Positions 53,091-61,989 of a DNA stretch of 64,000 nt are shown in pieces. The notes beneath the pieces are model-generated. The model ran no database searches. It worked only from the letters and a program-made list of their open reading frames with translations, and was not told the DNA's origin. Both the position numbers and the translations under genes were made by a program. The stretch's first letter is position 1; each line of letters begins with the position of its first letter. The DNA comes from JAICWY01 sp964531205 (GTDB taxonomy: Bacteria > Vulcanimicrobiota > Vulcanimicrobiia > Vulcanimicrobiales > Vulcanimicrobiaceae), in NCBI GenBank assembly GCA_964531205.1, contig CAZHGH010000005.1, positions 3,529 to 67,528 of the forward strand, written 5' to 3'.

Positions 53091-54163
53091 GCAGTTACCT
53101 CAGCGGAGTTTGGAGTCGTTTTAACGAGATGCGGGGCGACTGCGGCCCAAAGCTCGTGCGGACCGAAACGAACTACGTCATCTGCCGGGAGCGACGTTTC
53201 CGCCCGTGCGCGTTCGATTTCTTCGCGAGCGCGCTCTTCGGAAAGATCGCGCGTGTTGAGTGCGATACCGACGACTTTCGCGGGCTTTACGGTTGCGCAC
53301 AGCGCTTCGTATGCTCGGATCAGTTCGCGGTACGACAGCGTAGGCGTTTCGAAGACCTCGATGCGCGCGCGATCCGGCTTCACGACAAGAATGAGCGCAT
53401 CGGGCGCGGCGCCGTACATCAGTGCGAGAGTTACAGGCGCGTATGCGGGGTGATTGATACCGCCTTGGCCTTCGACCAAAATGCAGTCAGGATTGCGGCG
53501 CGCGGCTTCGAGGACGATCTGCTCCGTCGCGCCGGTTGCGAAATCCGAGATCACGCGATCGATGGCGATGCCCCATCCGGCGATCATGATTCCCGTTTGA
53601 CCGGTTGGAACGAATTCCGCCGTGGTGCCGGCATCGCGTGCTGCGCGTGCGAGTTCCAGCATGACCGTCATCTTGCCGACTGCGCAATCGTTTCCGACCG
53701 CGAGTGCGATCGGTTGTTTGACGTTGTAGACGTCGCCGCTGAATAGCGGCACGTCGGGTGGTTCGCGTACGTCCCAAATGCGAACGTGATATTCGCTTGC
53801 CGCGGCGCTAAACTCCGCATCAACCGCGAGGATGTCATGCAGCCCGCTGACGATTTCCAACTGCGCTCGAATTGCAGCGAGCACTTCCGCGCGCCAGTCC
53901 GGCGGCAGCTTTCCACCTTTCGGCGCGGTGCCGATGAGCAGCGACGTGGGCCTGTACGCTAAACCTTCAGCAACACTCGCGACGATTGGCGCATCGTTGT
54001 GTAAATACGGGAGCACGTCGCGAACGCGTTTTCCGGCGCATTCGGGATCGACGACGGCGACGATTTCATCGTTCCCATACGCAATGACGCCGTGCGCGGT
54101 TTTGGCGTTGCCCGCAAAATGTCCGGGCGCGAGAATCAGATAACGCCGGCGCGGACTACGCAA
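53087..54163 (-). CDS. dgcN: DUF1611 / DgcN-like D-glutamate N-acetyltransferase candidate
   Basis: A 358-residue DUF1611 protein. The N-terminal domain (1 to about 145) is Rossmann-like. The C-terminal domain has the family P-loop GNDCAVGKMTVMLEL, followed by FVPTGQTGIMIAGWGIAIDRVISDF and LVEGQGGINHPAY. DgcN members acetylate D-glutamate so that the partner DgcA can racemise it. The gene overlaps an enolase-superfamily epimerase by 8 bp, which is the dgcN-dgcA pairing. The symbol is assigned from family and context; activity is inferred. Confidence 0.75.
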   Translation of the reverse strand: MRSPRRRYLILAPGHFAGNAKTAHGVIAYGNDEIVAVVDPECAGKRVRDVLPYLHNDAPIVASVAEGLAYRPTSLLIGTAPKGGKLPPDWRAEVLAAIRAQLEIVSGLHDILAVDAEFSAAASEYHVRIWDVREPPDVPLFSGDVYNVKQPIALAVGNDCAVGKMTVMLELARAARDAGTTAEFVPTGQTGIMIAGWGIAIDRVISDFATGATEQIVLEAARRNPDCILVEGQGGINHPAYAPVTLALMYGAAPDALILVVKPDRARIEVFETPTLSYRELIRAYEALCATVKPAKVVGIALNTRDLSEERAREEIERARAETSLPADDVVRFGPHELWAAVAPHLVKTTPNSAEVTA

Positions 54164-55175
54164 CGCCGGCTTTCTCGCGAACGCCTAATCCGGGGCCGTC
54201 GGGCAGTACGATTTTCCCGCGCTCGTACGAGATGCCGGCAAACGGATCTTCTTTCGTCAGGAATGGTCCGTCGATATCGGCCCAGTCAACGAGAGGTGAA
54301 ATCTGCGCAGCCGCGGTCGCCGAGATTTGGCTCTCCACCATGCAGCCCAACATGATCTTCATTCCGAGCGCGCGTGCCGTGTGTATCATTTTGACCGCGC
54401 CTCGAATACCGCCGGTCTTTACCAGTTTGACGTTGACGCCGTCGACGCAGCCGTAGAGCTTCGGCAGATCCTCGGCGACGAGTGAATCCTCGTCGGTGAC
54501 GATCGGAATCTTCGAACGCTCTTTGATGTAGCGCAGTTGCTCCGGATGGCCGGCTTTAATCGGCTGCTCGCAAAATTCGATGTCGAAACGCTCCATCTCC
54601 GCGAGAACTTGAACCGCTTGTTCCGCCGTCCAGCCTTCGTTTGCATCGATGCGAATCGTGCCCGTATATTTGGAACGGATCAGCTCGATCGTCGCGACCT
54701 CTTCTTTCACGCTGCCCAGACCGAGTTTGACTTTCATGACCGGATGGTCGCCGATTTCGGCGACCTTACGAAGCGTCGTTTCCGGATCGCTGATGCCGAT
54801 GGTAAACGACGTCACCGGCGTTTGCCCCGGATCCAACCCGAGCAAGCGATACAGCGGCTTGCCGCAATCTTTACCGATGAGATCGTGCAGGGCGATGTCC
54901 AAACCGCAGCGCGCGGCCGGCGGTATGGCATTGGGAAGCAGATCGTCGAGCAGATACGGGTCGTCTCCGCGCAGCGGGTGATCGCGGTAATACGCGATCA
55001 CGCTCGCGACGGATTCGTTGTAGCGCGGAATCGGGGCCGTTTCACCGAGGCCTTCGAGGCCATTCCAGGCGAGGCGGAAAACCGCGGTGCGCGCCACCTC
55101 TTCGGTGCCGCGGGCAATAGTAAACGGATGAACGAGCGGGAGCTCGAGCGTTTTGATGGACAGCTGTAGGGACAT
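54156..55175 (-). CDS. Enolase-superfamily epimerase (dipeptide epimerase / DgcA-like)
   Basis: A 339-residue muconate-lactonising-enzyme-type protein. The catalytic Lys pair is VMKVKLG; metal ligands are in RIDANEGW, EFCEQPI and IVTDEDS; the opposite Lys is in VNVKLVKTGG. Members epimerise L-Ala-D/L-Glu from murein peptides, or N-acyl-D-glutamate when paired with DgcN. The neighbour DUF1611 gene favours the second, but both fit. ATG at 55175, with 28 bp to the small gene upstream. Confidence 0.85.
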   Translation of the reverse strand: MSLQLSIKTLELPLVHPFTIARGTEEVARTAVFRLAWNGLEGLGETAPIPRYNESVASVIAYYRDHPLRGDDPYLLDDLLPNAIPPAARCGLDIALHDLIGKDCGKPLYRLLGLDPGQTPVTSFTIGISDPETTLRKVAEIGDHPVMKVKLGLGSVKEEVATIELIRSKYTGTIRIDANEGWTAEQAVQVLAEMERFDIEFCEQPIKAGHPEQLRYIKERSKIPIVTDEDSLVAEDLPKLYGCVDGVNVKLVKTGGIRGAVKMIHTARALGMKIMLGCMVESQISATAAAQISPLVDWADIDGPFLTKEDPFAGISYERGKIVLPDGPGLGVREKAGVA

Positions 55176-55203
55176 GAAGCGGCGAGTTCGTTCGCCGGAC
55201 GCG

Positions 55204-55461
55204 TTATTCTTCCAGCAGCCTACCGCTGTCCGCGTTGGTTTGTTCGAAGTCCGTGTCGCCTTGCAAATCGTCGCTGCGCGCGTTATCCCGGCGATCGTGG
55301 CTTATCGCCGAGTCCGCCGAGCCGCGATCGTCGAGCGGCTCACCGTCCGCGGTGCGCTGAATTTCGCCGCGCTCCGCAAGCTCGTGCTCTTCGCTTTCGA
55401 GCGTGCGACTTCCATAATCGCTTGGATGTCCTACGAGATCGCGGCGTTCTCGTTCGCTCAT
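55204..55461 (-). CDS. Small acidic, probably disordered protein
   Basis: An 85-residue protein rich in Asp, Glu, Arg and Ser with no hydrophobic core (SERERRDLVGHPSDYGSRTL, EEHELAERGEIQRTADGEPL). There is no recognised family. GAGG lies about 9 bases before the ATG at 55461. It is the first gene of the run that continues with the epimerase 28 bp downstream. The composition suggests an intrinsically disordered protein; it could also be a spurious frame. Confidence 0.5.
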   Translation of the reverse strand: MSERERRDLVGHPSDYGSRTLESEEHELAERGEIQRTADGEPLDDRGSADSAISHDRRDNARSDDLQGDTDFEQTNADSGRLLEE

Positions 55462-55491
55462 ACTGCCATCCTCATGACATTAAGTTCGTCT

Positions 55492-55504
55492 GTCAAGACT
55501 TGAC
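55492..55504. promoter_or_regulatory. 13-bp palindrome, possible operator with back-to-back -35 boxes
   Basis: GTCAAGACTTGAC is a perfect inverted repeat around one base. Reading outward it gives TTGACA on the - strand and TTGACC on the + strand. It lies about 30 bases before the small acidic gene. The matching -10 boxes are poor on both strands. Confidence 0.45.
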
Positions 55505-55529
55505 CGCAGTGGTAGAGTTTTAAACGTCG

Positions 55530-55712
55530 ACTGCGCATAGCGCGCACCGCACCATAGGTGCTGGACCAACGAGATAACCTAGGGAGCATAAGCTCCGGTC
55601 ACGACAGCACGGCTTGGCCATTTTGGTTGCTGCGCTGGCGCCCGGGCCGCACCCACCTGCGAGAACGCAGGTTCAAAACCTCGTGCGGAAGACGCTACGT
55701 GCGGTTGACGAC
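55530..55712. other. Hairpin-rich non-coding region, candidate structured RNA
   Basis: This part of the 253-bp gap holds many perfect stems: GCGC-ATA-GCGC, GCACC-ATA-GGTGC, GGAGC-ATAA-GCTCC inside GACC/GGTC and GTGCTG/CAGCAC, and CCTGCG-AGAA-CGCAGG inside CCGCAC/GTGCGG. I could not match it to tRNA, tmRNA, SRP RNA, RNase P RNA or a known riboswitch. It may be a small RNA on the + strand or the 5' leader of the - strand operon. Confidence 0.45.
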
Positions 55713-55714
55713 CC

Positions 55715-58456
55715 TTAAATTTTCAAGCCTTCGCTGATGGCCTGCTCCTCCGAAAGCGTTTCGCCGCGCTGAAGCAAATCATTCAAACGCGTTTCTCCGA
55801 GCGCGTTCTGCAGCGTAGCGACTATCCAATTATATTCGCGCTTTTCCGTATCTTCGCGCGGGAGCGCGGCGCTGAACCCTTTATTCGTGTAGCCCAGCAG
55901 TAACGAGGCGCGTTCGTGATCTCCGCGTAATGCGGCCACGGCAGCCAAATGCTGAAGCGAACAGACGATCAAAACGGGTAACTGCACGTCGGCAGCGCGG
56001 CGCAGCGCTTCGTTTGCAAGCGAATGCGCCTCGTCGATATGACCCGAAGCAATAAGATATGCGGACAAATTCGCCAGCGCGAAACAGAGGGAAGAGATGT
56101 CGCGGCGGTTGCGATCTCTGGCGAGCACTTCGCGGCCAAGTTCGATCGCCCGCTGTAAGTTGCCGACGTAGAATTCGCACTCGGCGGAATTCACGAGCAC
56201 CACGCTGATCTGACGATCGTCGCCCTGCGCACGCGCCGCTGCAAGGATTTGATCGTACCGCTGCTGGGCAAGGGCGACGTCGCCGCCCCACATCGCGTTT
56301 CGCGCGAGTGACGACAACGTATAGTAGGCCCAGCGCTGTTCGCCGGCTTCTTTGAAATACTGCAGTGCGGCGTTGAGCTTTTCGTTTGCTTGAGTCAACG
56401 TTCCCAGACGCGTCAGCGCTTCACCTTGAGCGAGTACAGCACGCATCTCCCCCGAGCGGTCTTTCAGCGACTCGCAGAGTTCCCTCGCGCGCGTTGCTGA
56501 ATCGAGCATCGTCGGCCATGAATGAAAAGTCATCGTGCTATGTGCGAGCCATAGCGCCGCAACGGTCTCGGGCGCAAGCATCTCGCGCTCGGCGAGTGCC
56601 GCCTCCAGGTACTTGCGTCCTTCGGTGGACGTGCCTATCTCAAGCCAATACGCCCACAACGCGGCTGCAAGTGCGGCGCCGGTCGCAATCTCGTTTTTTT
56701 CGGCAAGCGCCCAATCCAATGCGGCGCGGAAGTTGTCGATTTCCGCTTCTAGTGGCGGCAGCCAGGTTCGCGTCGGCGTCGTGCTCCACGCTTTTTCCGC
56801 GCGCTGTGCAGCTTTCAAAAAGAACTTCGCGTGTTGGGAACGCAACCGGTCCCGCTCGCCGCTGCCTTCCAACTTTTCGGCTGCATATTGCCGCGTCGAT
56901 TCGAGCAGCCGGTAACGAAGTTTCCCGGCGCTCGCTGCGGTTTCATTGATCTCCGCCACGACGAGTGACTTGTCCACCAGCGAAGTGAGCAGATCGAGGA
57001 TCTCCCATGATTGCAAGTCGTCGTCGGCGCACACTGCCGTTGCCGCGTCCATCGTGAATCCGCCCGCGAAGACAGCCACGCGGCGGAACAATGCCTGCTC
57101 CGCCGGCGCGAGCAAATCGTAACTCCAATCGATAAGCGCGCGCATCGTTTGCTGGCGGGGCAGCGCCGTACGGTTTCCACCGGTAAGAATGCGGAAACGC
57201 TCGTCCAAGCGCGCAAAAAGTTCTTCAATGTCTACCGCGCGTACGCGTGCTGCTGCGAGCTCGATCGCGAGCGCGATCCCGTCTAAGCGGCGGCAAATCT
57301 TCGCAACCGTAGCTTTGTTTGCGTCCGTGAGTTGGAACGAATCCGAAGCCGCATTCGCTCGATCCGCAAACAGCGTCACGGCGGCGTGCTCGTCCAGCGA
57401 CGAAACGCGATGCACCGTTTCCCCGGCAATCTTCAGCGCTTCCCGGCTCGTCGCGAGCACGCGGATGTCCGGACATCCGCGCAAGAGCTTTTCGATAATC
57501 TCCGCAGCCGGATCGACTAAGTGCTCGCAGTTGTCTATGATGAGCAGCGCATCTTTCGCGCGGAGGGCAGAGAGCAGCGCGTCGAACAACGGACGGTCCG
57601 GCGTGGCTTGCACGCCGAATAACGGCGCAAGTTCGTCCAGAATCAACGTACCGTCGGAGAGCGGCGCGAGCTCGATGAACCAGACACCCTCTTCGTGATG
57701 GTCGAGCAAATCCGCACCGACCTGCAACGCAAGACGCGTTTTGCCGACGCCGCCGGTGCCGACTAGCGTTACGAGGCGATGCGTGTCAAGCAGCGATTTT
57801 ACCGCATCGATTTCATCCTCGCGCCCAACGAACGACGTCAGTTGCAGCGGAAGATTGTTCGGCAGCGCGTCCAGCGAGCGGAGTGGGAAAAACTTTTGCG
57901 GCAGATCCGGCGCGATGAGTTGATAAACTTGTTCCGGCTGCGCGAGGTCTTTTAGCCGGTGCGATCCGAGATCGCGTAAAGCCGTTTGTGCAGGCATCTC
58001 TCCTTGCGAGAGATCCGCAGCTGCGCCCGACACGAGAACTTGCCCGCCGTAACCAATTGCGAGCAGACGCGCGACGCGATTCACCGTCGGCCCGAAGTAA
58101 TCTCCCTCGCGTTCTTCAGCGTGGCCTACGTGCACGGCCATGCGTACTTTCAAACCGTCTACGGCGGAGAAGTCTTCCTTGATGAGCGCGCGTTGCGCGT
58201 CACTCGCAGCGGCAATTGCGTGTGGTGCGGTTTTGAATGCAGCACAAAATGCGTCGCCCATGCGTTTGAACACATAGCCGTCACGCGCCTCGATGCATCG
58301 TTGCAGGACGTCGTCGTGCCGCTCGATCGCGCGCGCCATCGCAGCGCGGTGCGTTTCCCAGCGCTGCGTGCTGCCTTCGATATCGGTGAACAAGAACGCG
58401 ACGGTTCCGGTCGGTAATGCGCGGGTAGTCGTGGCAGCATTCGGTTGTTCCAGCAC
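55715..58456 (-). CDS. Adenylate cyclase-STAND ATPase-TPR regulator, copy B
   Basis: A 913-residue paralogue of the protein at 58468-61212, from which it is separated by 11 bp. The cyclase domain keeps both metal Asp (FLFTDIEGSTQRW, KRMGDAFCAAF), Lys in FKRMGD, Asp in GDYFGP and Asn/Arg in VNRVARL. STAND P-loop VGTGGVGKTRLALQ, LLIIDNCEHLVDPAAEI and TMRALIDWSYDLL follow, then winged-helix and TPR-like helices. GTG at 58456 is chosen because it aligns VLEQPNA with MLEQPNA of copy C and has GAGAGG upstream. Role unknown; probably signalling through cAMP and partner binding. Confidence 0.88.
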   Translation of the reverse strand: MLEQPNAATTTRALPTGTVAFLFTDIEGSTQRWETHRAAMARAIERHDDVLQRCIEARDGYVFKRMGDAFCAAFKTAPHAIAAASDAQRALIKEDFSAVDGLKVRMAVHVGHAEEREGDYFGPTVNRVARLLAIGYGGQVLVSGAAADLSQGEMPAQTALRDLGSHRLKDLAQPEQVYQLIAPDLPQKFFPLRSLDALPNNLPLQLTSFVGREDEIDAVKSLLDTHRLVTLVGTGGVGKTRLALQVGADLLDHHEEGVWFIELAPLSDGTLILDELAPLFGVQATPDRPLFDALLSALRAKDALLIIDNCEHLVDPAAEIIEKLLRGCPDIRVLATSREALKIAGETVHRVSSLDEHAAVTLFADRANAASDSFQLTDANKATVAKICRRLDGIALAIELAAARVRAVDIEELFARLDERFRILTGGNRTALPRQQTMRALIDWSYDLLAPAEQALFRRVAVFAGGFTMDAATAVCADDDLQSWEILDLLTSLVDKSLVVAEINETAASAGKLRYRLLESTRQYAAEKLEGSGERDRLRSQHAKFFLKAAQRAEKAWSTTPTRTWLPPLEAEIDNFRAALDWALAEKNEIATGAALAAALWAYWLEIGTSTEGRKYLEAALAEREMLAPETVAALWLAHSTMTFHSWPTMLDSATRARELCESLKDRSGEMRAVLAQGEALTRLGTLTQANEKLNAALQYFKEAGEQRWAYYTLSSLARNAMWGGDVALAQQRYDQILAAARAQGDDRQISVVLVNSAECEFYVGNLQRAIELGREVLARDRNRRDISSLCFALANLSAYLIASGHIDEAHSLANEALRRAADVQLPVLIVCSLQHLAAVAALRGDHERASLLLGYTNKGFSAALPREDTEKREYNWIVATLQNALGETRLNDLLQRGETLSEEQAISEGLKI

Positions 58457-58467
58457 GCTTTCGCCTC

Positions 58468-61212
58468 TCAAACTTTCATTGCCGCAGATATTGCTTGTTC
58501 TTGGCGCATTGCAACGCCGCGTTGCAGCAGTTCGGACGTCCGCGTCTCTCCAAGCTCGTTTCGCAAAATTCTGAGGGTATGATCGTATCCCATCTGCTCG
58601 GTGGTTTCGCGCATGCCGGGCTTAAAAAATGAATCGGTATGGCCTAATAGCAGCGCTGCCTGTTCGTAGTCGCCTCGGCTGGCCGCAATGGCGGCGAGAT
58701 GCTGTATCGCAGATGCAACTATCAGAAGATGCTGCACATCGATGCCCCGCTGCAGTCCTTCACGCGCGAGAGCGCGTGCTTCTTCGAATTCTCGCTTCGA
58801 AATCAGATATGCTGCCAAGTTCGTCAACCCGAAACAAAGCGCGGGGGCGTCTCGCTTCTCGCGATCCGATGCGATGGATTCACGCGCGAGTTCGATTGCG
58901 TGGTCGGTATTGCCGATTGCGAATTCCCGCTCTGCCAAGTTATTAGTGGCGATGCTCACCATTCGATCGTCGCCTTGAGTGCGTGCAGCGGCGAGGACTT
59001 CAATGTATTGATCCCGTGCGAGTTCTAAGTCACCGCGCCACTCGGCGTTGATTGCAAGTGAAGACAACACATGGTTTGCCCAGCGCTCATCTCCCGCATC
59101 GGTGAAAAACGTAAACGCCTCTGTAAGCTCTTCGAGTCCTTCGTCCGTCAAGCGCAAGCGTGTGAGCGACTCGCCGTGCTTGAGCTGAGCCTGCATCGCA
59201 CGGACCATATCGCCGATCTCGCGATAATAGTCTCTCGCGCGCGCGGCAGAGTCGCGTCTTGCCTCCCACATCGGGATCGGCGACAACTCTGCGCGCGCGT
59301 GCCACAACAGCGCGGCCGTCGGCGCCGACAATACGGCCTCGTTCGCCAGCGCAGTATCGACATACCGGAGGCCTTCCGCCGAAGTGTTGTGCTCGCGCCA
59401 GAACGGCCACAATTCGCCCGCGAGGATCGCGCCAAGCTCCGCATCTTGCTTCTCCGACAGCGCCCAGTCCAGCGCTGCCCGAAAGTTATCTATTTCCATT
59501 TCCAGCGGCGGCAGCCACATGCGCGTTGCCGTCGTTGCCCACGTTGCTCCCGCCTGGCGCGCGAACGCCATGAAATATTCGGCGTGAGCCCGCCGTAAGC
59601 GATCGCGCTCGCCGCTTGCACTGAGCTTTTCGGCGGCATATTGGCGCGTCGATTCTAGTAGGCGGTAACGCTGCAGCGACTCGCCCGTTGCTGTCTTATT
59701 CAGCTCTGCTACCACAAGCGATTTATCGACGAGCGACGTCAGCTGATCGAGAATGTCCCAAGATTCAACTTCCTCATCAGCGCAGAGAGCGGACGCCGCT
59801 TCGAGCGTCCATCCGCCGGCGAAAACGGAAACGCGCCGCAAAAGCGTTTGCTCCGGCGGCGTGAGCAGATCGTAGCTCCAATCGATCAACGCGCGCATCG
59901 TTTGTTGCCGCGGGAGCGCAGTCCGGCTTCCTCCGGTAAGAATGCGGAAGCGTTCGTCCAGGCGCGCAAAGAGTTGGTCGACGGAAACCGCGCGCACGCG
60001 TGCTGCGGCGAGTTCGATAGCGAGAGCAATGCCGTCGAGTCTGCGGCAGATCTTTGCTATGGTGGGCCTATTATCGTCGTTTAGCTCGAATGAATCGTTG
60101 GCGGCATTTGCGCGCTCGGCAAATAGTGCGATAGCGGCGTCTTCGTTGAGCGAAGCCACGCGATGAACCGTTTCACCGGCGATCTTCAGCGCTTCACGGC
60201 TGGTCGCGATGACGCGAATATTCGGACAGCCTCGCAGAAGCTTTTCGATAATGTCGGCTGCCGGATCGACCAAGTGTTCGCAGTTGTCGATGATGATCAG
60301 CGCATGTTTCGCACGTAGCGCGGCGAGCAATGCGTCGAGCAGCGGACGATCGCCCGTGGTTTGAACGCTGAAAAGCGGAACGAGTTCGCTAAGGATAAGC
60401 GTGCCGTCGGAGAGCGGTGCAAGTTCGACAAACCACACGCCGTCTTCATAGCGATCCAGGAGCTCGGCACCCGCCTGGAGCCCAAGGCGGGTTTTCCCAA
60501 CGCCCCCTGTCCCGACCAGAGTTGTTAGGCGATGCGCGTTAGCGAGCGTTTTGACGGTTTCAATTTCGTCTTCGCGGCCCACGAAAGACGTAAGCTGCAG
60601 TGGAAGATTGTTCGGGAGTACGTCGAGGGAACGCAGCGGAAAAAATTTTTGCGGAAGGTCGGGAGCGATGAGCTGGTACACTTGCTCGGGCTGCGCGAGA
60701 TCCTTGAGCCGGTGCGATCCGAGGTCGCGCAGACTGGCTTGAGCCGGCATCTCGCCTTGCGAAAGATCCGCCGCCGCGCCCGATACAAGTACTTGTCCGC
60801 CGTAACCGATGGCGAGCAGACGTGCAGCGCGATTCACGGTGGGACCGAAATAATCACCGCTGCGTTCCTCCGCATGGCCGACATGAACCGCCATGCGGAC
60901 TTTGAGTCCATCGACTGCGCTAAAGTCTTCTTTCGTCAGCGCGCGCTGCGCATCGCTTGCCGCCGCAATCGCATCGGGAGCCGTTCGAAATGCGACGCAA
61001 AATGCATCGCCCATGCGTTTGAAGACGTAACCGTCACGTGCCTCGATGCATCGTTGCAGGACCTCATCGTGACGTTCGATCGCGGCCGCCATCGCCGAAC
61101 GGTGCGTTTCCCAGCGCTGCGTACTTCCTTCGATGTCCGTAAACAAAAAAGCGACAGTCCCCGTCGGCAAAGCACGGGCAGCTGTCGCGGCTGCATTCGG
61201 TTGTTCGAGCAT
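58468..61212 (-). CDS. Adenylate cyclase-STAND ATPase-TPR regulator, copy C
   Basis: A 914-residue protein with the same domain order as copies A and B and very high similarity to B over the cyclase and ATPase parts (RALPTGTVAFLFTDIEGSTQ, SFVGREDEI, RHQ/RQQTMRALIDWSYDLL region). The TPR half has diverged more, as expected if it binds different partners. Catalytic residues of the cyclase are intact. ATG at 61212 has GGAGG 8 bases upstream. It follows the TIM-barrel gene by 26 bp in the same direction. Confidence 0.9.
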   Translation of the reverse strand: MLEQPNAAATAARALPTGTVAFLFTDIEGSTQRWETHRSAMAAAIERHDEVLQRCIEARDGYVFKRMGDAFCVAFRTAPDAIAAASDAQRALTKEDFSAVDGLKVRMAVHVGHAEERSGDYFGPTVNRAARLLAIGYGGQVLVSGAAADLSQGEMPAQASLRDLGSHRLKDLAQPEQVYQLIAPDLPQKFFPLRSLDVLPNNLPLQLTSFVGREDEIETVKTLANAHRLTTLVGTGGVGKTRLGLQAGAELLDRYEDGVWFVELAPLSDGTLILSELVPLFSVQTTGDRPLLDALLAALRAKHALIIIDNCEHLVDPAADIIEKLLRGCPNIRVIATSREALKIAGETVHRVASLNEDAAIALFAERANAANDSFELNDDNRPTIAKICRRLDGIALAIELAAARVRAVSVDQLFARLDERFRILTGGSRTALPRQQTMRALIDWSYDLLTPPEQTLLRRVSVFAGGWTLEAASALCADEEVESWDILDQLTSLVDKSLVVAELNKTATGESLQRYRLLESTRQYAAEKLSASGERDRLRRAHAEYFMAFARQAGATWATTATRMWLPPLEMEIDNFRAALDWALSEKQDAELGAILAGELWPFWREHNTSAEGLRYVDTALANEAVLSAPTAALLWHARAELSPIPMWEARRDSAARARDYYREIGDMVRAMQAQLKHGESLTRLRLTDEGLEELTEAFTFFTDAGDERWANHVLSSLAINAEWRGDLELARDQYIEVLAAARTQGDDRMVSIATNNLAEREFAIGNTDHAIELARESIASDREKRDAPALCFGLTNLAAYLISKREFEEARALAREGLQRGIDVQHLLIVASAIQHLAAIAASRGDYEQAALLLGHTDSFFKPGMRETTEQMGYDHTLRILRNELGETRTSELLQRGVAMRQEQAISAAMKV

Positions 61213-61238
61213 GCGCTGCGCCTCCGGGCGCTATGGAG

Positions 61239-61946
61239 TTACTGTAACACGCCCTGCCACCCGTTCAGCGCTGCGTTCATCGTTTCAACTGTGGCGCGTC
61301 CCTCGGCATCGTCCAAAGCGAGAAAACCACGGAAGCGAGCGAGCATGCGTGCCGTTGGCTGTACCTCCGGCGCACTGCATCGCCGCGCATCGTACCAAGC
61401 CAATACGCATTTTGTGAGAATGTCTTCGGGTTCGCTGCCGGCGTCGAACGCGCAAAAGTCCGCCCCGTAGCGCAACCACGCCGAGTCCGCTTCTTTTGAT
61501 ACGCGCTTCATGTCGTGTGTCGTCGCGGCGTACGTGTGCGGAACGTTACGAACTGCAAGCGTGACGTTCAAGCGCTTCGCAAGCGATGTCGCGGTACCAA
61601 GGCGCGCTTGCACGTCGCTCCAGCTCATAATCGTTTCCGGGGGAAGCGGCGCGGAGAGCAGTGGAGCACCCGCAGCGAGGGCCATCTCGAGGGACTGCTC
61701 CATATGCGCTTCGTCGGCGTCGAAAAATCCGTCATGCCGCAACGCCGCGATAGTGAGGCCAAGGTCAACGGCCATCTTCTTTACTTGGGCGAGGTAGTCC
61801 GTATCGGTCCGCGGAAAATGCCGCACGTCAAGAACTAGGCCATCAGCCGAAAGCTCGTGTGCGCAGAGATCGATCCATTCCAGTTGCGTCAGCTCGCCGC
61901 TGCGCAAGCGTTCGTCGAATGCAGTGCTCGAGCATGCCAGCTTCAT
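61239..61946 (-). CDS. Sugar phosphate isomerase/epimerase-like TIM-barrel protein
   Basis: A 235-residue protein of the xylose-isomerase-like TIM-barrel superfamily: KLACSSTAFDERLRSGELTQLEWIDLCAHEL, DGLVLDVRHFPRTD, DLGLTIAALRHDGFFD, and NVTLAVRNVPHTYAATTHDM. Some metal-ligand positions usual for the family (Glu, His) are not obvious, for example VRN instead of an acidic residue after strand 5. The substrate is unknown. It lies just upstream of the cyclase pair and is divergent from rpiB (43 bp). Confidence 0.72.
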   Translation of the reverse strand: MKLACSSTAFDERLRSGELTQLEWIDLCAHELSADGLVLDVRHFPRTDTDYLAQVKKMAVDLGLTIAALRHDGFFDADEAHMEQSLEMALAAGAPLLSAPLPPETIMSWSDVQARLGTATSLAKRLNVTLAVRNVPHTYAATTHDMKRVSKEADSAWLRYGADFCAFDAGSEPEDILTKCVLAWYDARRCSAPEVQPTARMLARFRGFLALDDAEGRATVETMNAALNGWQGVLQ

Positions 61947-61989
61947 GCGCCGCCAGGTTCGACCGCTTAATGGAAGGCCCTTCGCTCGA

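Noticed and set aside
55668..55685. AGGTTCAAAACCT resembling a tRNA or tmRNA T-arm
   Set aside because: The flanking bases do not make a 5-bp T stem and no acceptor or anticodon arm is present.
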